64,000 nucleotides of DNA from Bacteroides sp. (GTDB taxonomy: Bacteria; Bacteroidota; Bacteroidia; Bacteroidales; Muribaculaceae), in the NCBI GenBank assembly GCA_014802335.1, contig JAAVCL010000003.1, positions 1 to 64,000 on the forward strand, written 5' to 3'. The notes beneath the pieces are model-generated. The model did not search any database. It was not told where the DNA came from and saw only the letters and a list, made by a program, of their open reading frames with translations. This document shows positions 45,153-53,869 of this stretch, piece after piece. Position 1 is the stretch's first letter. Each line of letters begins with the position of its first letter. The position numbers and the translations under genes were made by a program.

Positions 45153-47600
45153 TCATTTTAAAAAGCCATATAGATATATTTTAGGCTCTATTTGTTTTGC
45201 TAATTCTTTTAATTTGTCCCGAAGATTATTGATAAGTTCTGTATAGCGAGTATCGTCACTATCAGATTTCATTTGGACATTACCGTTCTTTAAGGTCTTA
45301 GCTCCTTGAAAATGCATCTTTATATCGTAAAGTGATGCATTCGGGTTTGAATCCTCTTTTGAATGATAGTACCGCCATAGCTCTCGACCTGCATCCATAA
45401 CGGCAGTGGCCTCAGCAGAGAACAAAAGAGGTTGAGAATTATCTTCTGCGACAGAAAATAGCGTAGCGTCCTTCGTTGGTCTTTTTTTGCCCTTTATATA
45501 ATCGTTCAACGCGTGACTTTTGAATGTATCTCTTGCACCAACTTCTTCTTCGGAGAAGGGAATCCAATGATTTGTAGCTTCTTGACAACTTATTGCGTTA
45601 TCAAATATGGCATAAACCAAACAGTCATGATGAAAATTAGGATCATCCTTCCAACTATTTAAGGGGAAAAGATACTGATCTCTATCATTTAACCACGTTT
45701 TATTAATTACTTTTCGAATGACACTATAAATTGACATCTGAATCACATTATTAATAGTAATAGGAGTGAACAAGCTATATTTTATATCATTCGCGGATAA
45801 TTTATTCGTTATAAATATCTGTGTATTATGTTGAATATCAGTTCCATTCATTCGAAGATATCCTAATATTGAATTATTCTTCTTATCATAAAATTGACGT
45901 AGCCACTCGATTATATATTTATCATCCGCATAGGAACGAATGTTCTTATAACCTATTTTTTTACCTTGTGCATTGAAAACATCAGCCACTATGTGGGAAA
46001 AATTCTCTTGCTGATTTGAATCCCAAATCATGAATCCAATTGGAAACTGTCCTTTCACATTATCAAAAGTAGAGGCCGGTACCACAAAAATACGTTTAAG
46101 TTTTATATCAAATTGCTTCCTAAATTTGATAAAATTAGAGGCTTGAAGATTTTTTAATGTTGAAAAGTTAGCAATGACTGTGCCAGGAATTTCTTGCTTT
46201 ATTCTGAACAAAAATTGAGCAAATAATTCTCTCGCAGCTGTTCCAATTAATCCTTGGAATCTTTTATACGTTTCAGTCTCTTTTGCAACTCCTGATATAT
46301 TCTTACCTGTATTTTTTAGCTGTTTTGCATCTGAATGTTCCTTGTACGGAGGATTAATATAAATAACCAATTTTTTGCGTTTTTCTTCATCTGCGATAAT
46401 CTCTCGCAGACCATTTGGAAGTTTATCGAAGGAGTCATTAAGAAAATCAAATTGAAATACATGTGTTGGGAGGAGGTTTGCTCCATTCTTAATACGTTCC
46501 TGCATGACGTCAACATCGGCTTTATCCAAAGTTGAAGCCCAAATCTTATACTTATCCACTAGACCGTTTAGTAGATTACCTGTACCCGCAGCACAGTCCC
46601 ATATATAGTATTCATCTTGCCAATTCTCTCCTAACTCGTCTTCGAGATATAATTGTGATAACTCTACCCATTTTTGAGGTGTGAAATAAGATCCTTTACG
46701 TTCCCTGACATCTTGTGGTACTAGAAGATCGCGACGTTTGATTATATAATCCCAGTACTCTTCCTTAGGAGGACGGTCATAACAATTCCAAAATTGTGTA
46801 TGTGCTTCTTGGTCATCAATGAACTTTGCTTTACTAGAATTGAAAACACCCATTGCCGTCCTATTACGTCCAAGTTCATAATATGTCTCACGAAGAACTA
46901 CATGGAGCTTATCCTGAATAGTCTTATTTTTAATTGATAGAATATCTGCAAGGAAGAAGTCAGAGTCCAGAACACCTTGTTTTTTTGCTTCATCCCAATT
47001 AACATCAATGGTTGGTTTAACAGTTTTTAGCCATTTTTGATAGATAACGACAAAGTTATTTTTACTTATACGGATTCGCGATATCTTCTTCTTTCCGATG
47101 ATAAAGTTAGATTTAATGAAACGAGCTAGTTCCTTTTCATCAGATCCATAATCGAAGGAGTACATCGAAATACCGAAAACATTTTCTACCAACTTCAAAA
47201 CTATTTGGAATTCTTTAGTAGAGTGATCAGATGGTGTAACGTTCCAGTTGAAATCGTTGGCATAGAAAACCTCCTGAATTTCAGAATAAGGGATAAAAAC
47301 AATCCGGTCAGCATCGAAAGCTCCGATGAATTTTGGAGGTAAGTAAGATTCAAATGTACGTGCCTTGCCGATAGTAAGAATTAATTGAGCGAATGATTCT
47401 TCAATTGGTTTAGAACCTTTCTTCGCCTCTGCCCATAAAAGAAATTCATTTTCAGAAAGAGATCTCTCATTATTAGGATTAGGGACGGCAACAGAGAAGT
47501 CTATATCACCAAGAATATGCGTGGTGTCATATGCTGAAAACCAATCTTGAGCAATATGATTTTTTAGTTCTTCTTCTCGTATATTATGTGGGTAAGCCAT
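45153..47600 (-). CDS. fused nuclease-N6-adenine DNA methyltransferase (type IIG-like)
   Basis: An 815-residue protein. The N-terminal 170 residues contain a PD-(D/E)xK-like pattern (ILGDIDFSVAV then FLLWAEAKKG near residues 56-59). The methyltransferase core has motif I DCAAGTGNLLNGL near 337 and catalytic motif IV INPPYKEHS near 417, the gamma-type order of N6-adenine enzymes. The C-terminal third looks like a target-recognition region and ends in a helical LRDKLKELAKQIEPKIY. Cleavage and methylation in one chain fits type IIG or BREX/Pgl-like enzymes. No separate specificity subunit is near. First gene of the three-gene minus-strand set. Confidence 0.75.
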   Translation of the reverse strand: MAYPHNIREEELKNHIAQDWFSAYDTTHILGDIDFSVAVPNPNNERSLSENEFLLWAEAKKGSKPIEESFAQLILTIGKARTFESYLPPKFIGAFDADRIVFIPYSEIQEVFYANDFNWNVTPSDHSTKEFQIVLKLVENVFGISMYSFDYGSDEKELARFIKSNFIIGKKKISRIRISKNNFVVIYQKWLKTVKPTIDVNWDEAKKQGVLDSDFFLADILSIKNKTIQDKLHVVLRETYYELGRNRTAMGVFNSSKAKFIDDQEAHTQFWNCYDRPPKEEYWDYIIKRRDLLVPQDVRERKGSYFTPQKWVELSQLYLEDELGENWQDEYYIWDCAAGTGNLLNGLVDKYKIWASTLDKADVDVMQERIKNGANLLPTHVFQFDFLNDSFDKLPNGLREIIADEEKRKKLVIYINPPYKEHSDAKQLKNTGKNISGVAKETETYKRFQGLIGTAARELFAQFLFRIKQEIPGTVIANFSTLKNLQASNFIKFRKQFDIKLKRIFVVPASTFDNVKGQFPIGFMIWDSNQQENFSHIVADVFNAQGKKIGYKNIRSYADDKYIIEWLRQFYDKKNNSILGYLRMNGTDIQHNTQIFITNKLSANDIKYSLFTPITINNVIQMSIYSVIRKVINKTWLNDRDQYLFPLNSWKDDPNFHHDCLVYAIFDNAISCQEATNHWIPFSEEEVGARDTFKSHALNDYIKGKKRPTKDATLFSVAEDNSQPLLFSAEATAVMDAGRELWRYYHSKEDSNPNASLYDIKMHFQGAKTLKNGNVQMKSDSDDTRYTELINNLRDKLKELAKQIEPKIYLYGFLK

Positions 47601-48267
47601 ACTTAATAGAGGTTATTACCATTGAGTAATTGGGGTGGATGGACATTAAGAATTGATGCAATTTTGACAAGCATTTTAAGAGTGCGTAGTATTGGAGTAC
47701 CAGCGAGGGACGGTAGCTTAATTCTTACCTAACTGCTCGGCACGCATTTCCCTTTAAGACTCTTTTAGCTAATGCTACCATTAGCCGATTAATGCGTTCA
47801 AATTCTATATCTTTTGTTTCTGTTGACATGAAACAATTAATTGATGTTATATGTAAAATTACAAAGAAAATTCGGATTAGGCAAGAGACTGAGAACGAAA
47901 ATGATAGCTCTATACAGAGCAAATGTGAGAGTTGTCGGGTGTATCGCTGGATTTTGCTATTATTTGGCTTAGTGAAGGCGGTTCAGGCGGACAAGTGCGC
48001 CGATTGGTTTTGGCGAATGGAAGCCATTATCTCCGCGGAGTAAGGTCTTTTATCGAGCCGTCATCGTCAAGTCGGGTCTCAAACTTCACACCGGCAAATT
48101 CTTCTTGATTCTTGGTAACTGACTCGCTTCTTTCAAACACGGAGATAGCGATTGTCTGACTAATAACCAAGTCGGACTTGGTGATATAACCATATTTTAT
48201 TAACTTTATCACCGTGGTAATAATAACCGTGGTGATAAAGTATGAAATTCTATAATCGGAGAAAAGA
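47601..48267. other. island right flank, gene debris
   Basis: No intact gene is evident. A 34-codon minus-strand frame (47725-47829, MSTETKDIEFERINRLMVAL and so on) could be a small gene or the start of a lost one. A frame ending at 48027 reads as a plausible protein C-terminus. An inverted repeat (CTTTATCACC at 48204-48213 with GGTGATAAAG at 48231-48240) lies beside it. Confidence 0.4.
48027..48203 (-). pseudogene. possible C-terminal gene fragment
   Basis: The minus-strand frame gives IKYGYITKSDLVISQTIAIS followed by VFERSESVTKNQEEFAGVKF and ETRLDDDGSIKDLTPRR, then stop. The composition is protein-like, but there is no start or upstream domain, and the frame runs into the inverted repeat at 48204-48240. 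It may be the tail of a gene lost when the island formed. The family is not recognised. Confidence 0.35.
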
Positions 48268-48326
48268 ATTACATCATGTCGGCTCCCTACTCGGCCTATT
48301 TCATCCTCACTTGACGATTTTACGGA
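48268..48326. repeat. right copy of 59-bp direct repeat (attR-like)
   Basis: It matches 42017-42075 at 58 of 59 positions. It carries the last 12 codons and stop of the MBL-fold gene in orphan form. It also includes the last seven codons and stop of the BspA-type gene on the minus strand (48307 onward). Confidence 0.92.
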
Positions 48327-49686
48327 TGCCCTCGGCAGTGCGTGAGATGTAAACGCCGCGTCCAAGACTCTCGAAGCTCTCTCCCACGTATACTCCGCCC
48401 AATGTATAATAACCGTATACACCCGGCGCATATTCACTTCCCGAACTTGAATCCGCTTCGATCTCATCAATTCCCGTCACTATTTCTATCGGCTTGATGT
48501 CGCTAAATAATCTCCACGGCGCAAAAGTGCGCGCGGCCTCGATACCTTCCGGTTTTACGTAGAGCGTTGCTGATGCATAATCTTCCTCTCTGACGAAGTT
48601 GTAATTTATCAAGAATGGCGGATCATCAGTGTTGTAAATAATTGTTGACAAATTCTGTATATATTCCGGATTCATATCAGGATGCCCGTAGTATGGACCG
48701 TAATAATTAAAACACTTAGGGAAGTTATTCCATAAAAATGTGTAATCTAAATCGAGATATAAATTTGGACGTCTCTCGTATCTGGTTACTTTTTCAGCAA
48801 GGGAGGAACTTTGGTCAAAAAATACGCTTCCTGCTATATGAACTTCGCAAAGGTTCAGCATATTAAAAAAAGGAGAACCGTAAATTTTAGTTCGCTCGGG
48901 CAGAACTATTTTTTCCATTTCGCAATTATTTGCAAATGCACCGTCCATGAGTTCACAGCCTTCTCCAAGAGTAAATTTCTTCATATAGAAATTATTGGCA
49001 AATGCCTCTTTCTCTATCGTGACATTTGCAGGAATACAAACACTGTCTAACTTCGTAAAGTTGAAAGCATAAGTGCCAATACGTCCCACTGTCGGTGGTA
49101 AATTAATTTTTTTAATAGGAGAGCCGGTAAACATACTGTATGGTATCTCTGAAAGATAATCGGGCCACTCCACCTCCTCCAAACCGGTCTGAACAAAAAT
49201 ATTCGCTCCTATATAACTTATATCATCAGGCAGCTTACTGAAGTCAAATATTTTAAGGTTTGAACAATATCTAAATGCTCCATACCCTATCTTTTTAAGT
49301 CTGTTTGCCCGGATATTTATAATTTCGATTATCGTGTTGTCCATGAAAGCTTCTCCTTCAATAGATGTAACCGAGGGGGGTACGTTAAGAGTTTTTACAA
49401 CCGGGGCTATGTAATCAATAGTTGTGACAGTATATGTGGAGTTGCCTATTTGCACCCTTGGCATGATAGACATTTCTTCTCTTATTTCTGTTTCCTCACG
49501 GGGCAAGCGCACTGATGCTGTCTTCTCCTTTTCCGAGAGGATGGTATAGATGAATCCGTCAATTGATACGCTTTCAGATTCGGTCGGATTGCTTGTGTTG
49601 CCACCAATGCTTTGCAGACTGCCCATACAAGGCAACAGGCAAATTACAATTGCCCTGATAATGTTCCGCATAATCTCTCTTTTCAT
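48307..49686 (-). CDS. BspA-type leucine-rich-repeat surface protein (copy 1)
   Basis: A 459-residue protein with a signal peptide (IIRAIVICLLPCMGSLQSIG). LRR_5/BspA-type repeats cover residues 90-300 (SVTSIEGEAFMDNTIIEIINI, LKKIGYGAFRYCSNLKIFDF, VGRIGTYAFNFTKLDSVCIP). The end is T9SS-like (VYGYYTLGGVYVG, LGRGVYISRTAEGIRKIVK). BspA-like proteins are surface-exposed adhesins. Copy 4 (57263-58630) is its close paralogue in inverted orientation. The last codons lie in the 59-bp direct repeat. Confidence 0.85.
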   Translation of the reverse strand: MKREIMRNIIRAIVICLLPCMGSLQSIGGNTSNPTESESVSIDGFIYTILSEKEKTASVRLPREETEIREEMSIMPRVQIGNSTYTVTTIDYIAPVVKTLNVPPSVTSIEGEAFMDNTIIEIINIRANRLKKIGYGAFRYCSNLKIFDFSKLPDDISYIGANIFVQTGLEEVEWPDYLSEIPYSMFTGSPIKKINLPPTVGRIGTYAFNFTKLDSVCIPANVTIEKEAFANNFYMKKFTLGEGCELMDGAFANNCEMEKIVLPERTKIYGSPFFNMLNLCEVHIAGSVFFDQSSSLAEKVTRYERRPNLYLDLDYTFLWNNFPKCFNYYGPYYGHPDMNPEYIQNLSTIIYNTDDPPFLINYNFVREEDYASATLYVKPEGIEAARTFAPWRLFSDIKPIEIVTGIDEIEADSSSGSEYAPGVYGYYTLGGVYVGESFESLGRGVYISRTAEGIRKIVK

Positions 49687-49719
49687 ATCTGAATAATAAA
49701 GCAGTTAAAATCGTTTTCG

Positions 49720-51936
49720 TCATTTTATGATTTTACGGATACCGTCAGTAGTGCGGCAGATGTAAACTCCGCGGCTAAGACTATCGAAGTTGTCTCCTAC
49801 GTATACTCCGCTGAGGGTATAATAACCGCAACATCCGGATTCCGCACCGGCCTCTTCCGCATAATCCAAGTCTGTATTATCAATCCCAGTCACAATATCT
49901 AACGGTGCGATATTATGAAAGTTTTTCCAGGGGTTTATAACCCTTGCTCTGTTCAGTCCCTTTGGTTCGACATATAACGTTGCGGTGTCATAATCCTTCT
50001 GACGCACGATGTCATAGTCTCCGATATATTGAGGAGCATCCGTGTGATATATAACCTTTTTAAGATCTTGCTTCCATACAGGGCTGATAGAAACATGAGG
50101 ATCATAACCGTGATCGGATCCATAATCTTCTTCATATCCAAAATGTGAAGGAAAAGAATAATAACCAAACGGATTATTTCCAAGATAGTATGCCATCTCA
50201 TCATCCCGTGCTAAAAGTTGCGCTCCGTTGTAAAAATGCACATCAGCTGCAAGCTCGAGCTCACTCAGATTCAGCATGTCGAAAAAAGGACAACCATAAA
50301 TCCGGGTGCCGGAAGGCAATACTATTTTTTCAAGATCAGAATTGTAGCTCAGGCAAGTTGAATAAAGCCGGCATCCTTCTCCCAATCTTAGTTCTTTCAA
50401 GTCAAAGTTACATGCAAAGGCTTGTTCCATCAACAAGACATTAGCGGGAATAGAAAGAGTATCAATTTTACACCACGCAAAAGCCGCCGTTGAAACGGTG
50501 GTAAGGGTTGGTGGTAATTTTAAATTTGTAACTGCAGAGTAAAAAAACATTTTCTCAGGTACGACCGGAAGGTGTTCAGGCCATTCAACATCGGTAATGC
50601 CCGATCTGAAGAAAACACGATTCCCTACCTTTTCCGGGTCGGACGGTAGTTTCGAAAAATCGAAAGAACTCAGGGCACTACAGTTCGCAAATGCGTTTTC
50701 TCCAATATATTCCAATCTGTCACATTCGATATTGATTTGCTCTATTGGGGAGAAGTTAAATATTCCGCCCGGAATTATCTTCAGTTCTGCCGGCCAGGTA
50801 ACCTCTTTAAAAGAGGTGTTATAAAAGATTCCGTACCCTAATTTATCGGAATCCGTGGGTAGTTTGGAAAAATCGAAAGAATTCAAGGTAATACACTTCG
50901 CAAATGCGTACTCTCCAATATATTCCAATCTGTCACATTCGATGTTAATTCTCTCTATTGCAGACTCATAAAACGTTTTGGAAGGAATTGTCCTTAGATC
51001 TGCAGGCCAGTTAATCACCCGCATATAGGTTCCACTAAAGATTCCGCCCCCTAATTTATCGGGATCCGAGGGTAGCTTGGAAAAATCGAAAGCTGTCAGT
51101 TCTTTACAGTATGCAAAAGCTTCCTCTCCGACATATTCCAATCTGTCACATTCGATATTGATTTTCTCTATTGGGGTATAGCTAAATATTCCCCTTGGAA
51201 TTATCTTTAGTTCTGCCGGCCAGTTAACCTCTTTAAAAGGGGTTTTATAAAAGATTCCGTACCCTATTTTATCGGGATCCGCGGGTAGTTTGGAAAAATC
51301 GAAAGAACTCAGAGAACTACAGTTAGCAAATGCTTTCTCTCCAACTTCTTCCAATTCGCTGCCTTCTATATTGATTCTCTCTATTGCAGAGTCATAGAAC
51401 GTTTTAGGTGGTATTGTCTTTAGTTCTGCAGGCCAGTTAACCTCCTTAATACCGGTTCTACTAAAGATTCCGTCCCCTAATTTATCAGGATTCGTGGGTA
51501 GTTTGGAAAAATCAAAAGAACTCAGAGCACTACAGTAATTAAAAGCTTCCTTTCCGACTTCTTCCAATCTGTCACATTCAAATTCTATATGTCTTAAATC
51601 AAAAAAGGATGCAAATGCACGTTCTTCAATTTATTTTACTGTTGCAGGTACTGTTAAGGATATTTCTCCACTAAAAAATCGGGGTGTGATTTTACGTATT
51701 GTCGTTACCGTGTAGTCAATACCATCTATATTTACTATATCAGGTATTACAAACTCTTGCTTATTACGCGATACATCTTTCATAAGATCTACTGCAACGG
51801 TCCTATCCTCTTCTGAAAGGACTATATACCTAAAATCATCAATCCAGATTTGTACAGCACTTGCAAGCAACCTTACACTCAGTAATAAACAAACAATCAT
51901 ACACCGCATTACGACACTGATGGTCTTTCTTTCCAT
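49720..51936 (-). pseudogene. BspA-type LRR gene (copy 2) with in-frame stop and module expansion
   Basis: The full frame would encode 738 residues: signal peptide (CMIVCLLLSVRLLASAV), N-terminal domain, LRR modules and a T9SS-like tail (LSRGVYICRTTDGIRKIIK). Codon 102 is TAA (51631-51633). The paralogue at 55877 has TAC (Tyr) there with matching flanks (TVPATVK before, IEE and AFASFFDL after), so one base change breaks the gene. The rest of the frame is open. Residues 125-408 are four near-identical 71-residue modules absent from the paralogue. Restart downstream would give a protein without signal peptide. Stop readthrough or a sequencing error are the alternatives. Confidence 0.85.
50713..51564 (-). 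repeat. four tandem 213-bp LRR modules
   Basis: Unit boundaries fall near 51564, 51351, 51138 and 50925. Each encodes 71 residues starting E(E/Y)(V/I)GE.AF and containing SFDFSKLP.DPDK.G.GIF, WPAELK.IP and I..INIE..(R/E)L. A fifth, divergent unit (50712 to about 50500) leads into the non-repeated part. The paralogue at 55877 has only the divergent unit. Confidence 0.88.
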
Positions 51937-52089
51937 GGCTTTGGCTTTTTAGGTAGTGGTTATAAATAACGATCAGAGGAAACAAATACGATCAGAGGAA
52001 ACAGACTTCTGTCTCAAAATATCTGTATCTCCCATATTGATCTTATTTAAATTTCAGCACCCACTAATTGTTAAGAATCGTTTCGGCGA

Positions 52090-52097
52090 CAAATATA
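52090..52097 (-). promoter_or_regulatory. promoter (-7) of BspA copy 2
   Basis: The minus strand reads TATATTTG, in the same position relative to the gene as the promoter at 55734-55741 in the right arm. Confidence 0.55.
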
Positions 52098-52395
52098 CAA
52101 AATTATATTTGATTATAGAAATTTTCATAGATATTTGAACCCACAAGAAATGTGAATGACGTAGAGGTATTATTCTTTCGAGTCAAGTATGAGTTTGAAA
52201 TTATTAATAGTATTGAGTTATGAGGTATGTGGATATAATTTTAGATTCGGCACAAGGCGTTATGAGCTTCCATGACAACAGAAGCCGGTTTCTGAAGTTC
52301 GCCTCATAATATATGAGACAACGTACTAAAAAATATCGAACATAATTTTAAAATCAAAAGTTGACGGATAAGGGTGATCCGTCAGAATGAGTGGA

Positions 52396-52403
52396 TAATT
52401 TTG
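52396..52403 (+). promoter_or_regulatory. candidate promoter of the glycosidase-like pair
   Basis: TAATTTTG matches the -7 consensus and leaves a leader of about 65 nt. No -33 box at the right spacing. Confidence 0.45.
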
Positions 52404-52475
52404 CATCGTCTTAAGAGCATGGCGCGCTATAGGATTCTCTTTAAGATTTTAAGTTTAATCTAAATCAATTAAAAA

Positions 52476-53861
52476 ATGTCCACAATTAAACAAACAGAAG
52501 ACAAAGACAACGTAATTGACGGTTATGATCGTTTTTCGAGTCACCAATATTTAAGTCCCACGCGTGGCGTGTTACCATTGGTAATTTATCCAAATGAGGA
52601 ACAGACCGGTCAACTTACAGATGCTCACTGCTCAATACTTAGATCGTTGGGTTTTAACAGTGTCGTCACAAAAGGGACGGAAGAAGAGCTTTTGGAAAAT
52701 ATCTCCATCCTTATAAACAACGGTCTTATGCCAATTCCCACACATGATATATTTAATCCTTCAAACAAGAAGCTTATTGCAGGGTTAACTGACAAACTTT
52801 CCGAGTTGGTTGCAAAATTAGATCGAAAGGAAAAGCTGGGTGGCATTTTCACCGGTTACTGTGGTTCTTTGGAGGATCTTGATGTCTTGAAAGCAATAGT
52901 TTCTGCGATAGACACGGGCCTCGGATGTACTAAATTGCCATCTATTAAAGATGTAACAAGCGTAACGAACCAAAGAACTTTGCAAATTCATTTGATTCCG
53001 GAACAATCATCACGGTTAATATTCAGTATCCCCGATTTAAGTATAAAAGATGCAGAATCTAAATTTTTTGCAGCGAAGACTCAAACATGTGCAGGCCCCG
53101 GTGTATGGTTATCAGATTCGAAAGCTACAACAAAAGATAGCGCAAACGTGGAAAAGACGCGCCTAAAGGAATTTTTTAATAATCTTGAGATTCTTACGGT
53201 GATGTCAAATTATACCTCACGTCCGATATGGGGAAAAGTAAATGAAGGTTCCTATGCATCCATGTTGCTTGAATCCATGAATGCTCTCGCCTATGGCGCG
53301 CAAGGTCTTTTCTTCACTCAAAGCAGTAACAATGGCTCAAAAGTAAGTTCCGTTCCCAGTACAGCAAATCCATGGTATAAGTTAATTAATCGGATTAAAC
53401 AATTCGAAGGTATATTTCTTAACGGAAAGACAATAGATGTGCGACATCTTCTTGACTCTTCCGTATCCAGTGATTGCTATTTCGCTGAATTTAAGAATAC
53501 AATGGGCCCCTTAATTAGAATATCTCCTGTTAAGGCATCGCCTATTAAGGCCACAACTGATTCGAACCTTACCATATCGCATATCTCTTTAATGCCTATG
53601 AACTCTATGCTTAATAATGATATTTTCAATGATGAAACATTAGATTTCTTAGTCATTGTCAATAATAGTATAACTGCTACGAGAGCATACCGTTTAGAGT
53701 TGAATCCTTATTATCAAGTATATGAGGTGCAATCGGCTAAGATAACGAATCCGGCAGATCGTAGTAAAAATACTTTGGAAGAGGAGCTTGTGGTTACAAC
53801 CAATGGTGTTATAGAGCGGAGAATAGCTCCGGGAGATGTATTGATACTCAGGTGGAAATAA
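52476..53861 (+). CDS. glycosidase-like TIM-barrel protein, probably inactive paralogue
   Basis: A 461-residue protein without signal peptide. It shares features with the next gene: an ALAYGAQGLFFTQ strand (ALAYGAKGVVLWRM next door), a helix with RIKQFEGIFLNGKTIDV (REIKRYESIFLNSKVVDT next door), and an ending IERRIAPGDVLIL (IERLLAPGGYIIF next door). These fit GH42-like barrels with a small C-terminal beta domain. Where the neighbour has LLCDEPSLELL this one has FTGYCGSLEDL, so the putative acid pair is lost. I infer a non-catalytic partner. The family is not firmly known. Confidence 0.5.
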   Translation: MSTIKQTEDKDNVIDGYDRFSSHQYLSPTRGVLPLVIYPNEEQTGQLTDAHCSILRSLGFNSVVTKGTEEELLENISILINNGLMPIPTHDIFNPSNKKLIAGLTDKLSELVAKLDRKEKLGGIFTGYCGSLEDLDVLKAIVSAIDTGLGCTKLPSIKDVTSVTNQRTLQIHLIPEQSSRLIFSIPDLSIKDAESKFFAAKTQTCAGPGVWLSDSKATTKDSANVEKTRLKEFFNNLEILTVMSNYTSRPIWGKVNEGSYASMLLESMNALAYGAQGLFFTQSSNNGSKVSSVPSTANPWYKLINRIKQFEGIFLNGKTIDVRHLLDSSVSSDCYFAEFKNTMGPLIRISPVKASPIKATTDSNLTISHISLMPMNSMLNNDIFNDETLDFLVIVNNSITATRAYRLELNPYYQVYEVQSAKITNPADRSKNTLEEELVVTTNGVIERRIAPGDVLILRWK

Positions 53862-53869
53862 AAATAAAT

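Larger units (their letters stand above)
51937..52475. other. divergent intergenic region, inner edge of left inverted arm
   Basis: From about 51937 to 52130 the sequence is the inverted counterpart of 55725-55876 (shared stretch with CACCCACTAATTGTTAAGAATCG). That part carries the leftward promoter of copy 2. From 52140 to 52475 the sequence is unique, with a candidate rightward -7 box at 52396-52403 and no gene that I can support. Confidence 0.6.

Noticed and set aside
47792..48043. 83-codon plus-strand frame at the island edge
   Set aside because: Low-complexity, no recognisable domain, and overlapped by an equally weak minus-strand frame.
42017..48326. Insertion-sequence composite transposon
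   Set aside because: The flanking repeats are only 59 bp, carry gene ends rather than a transposase, and no transposase is found inside.
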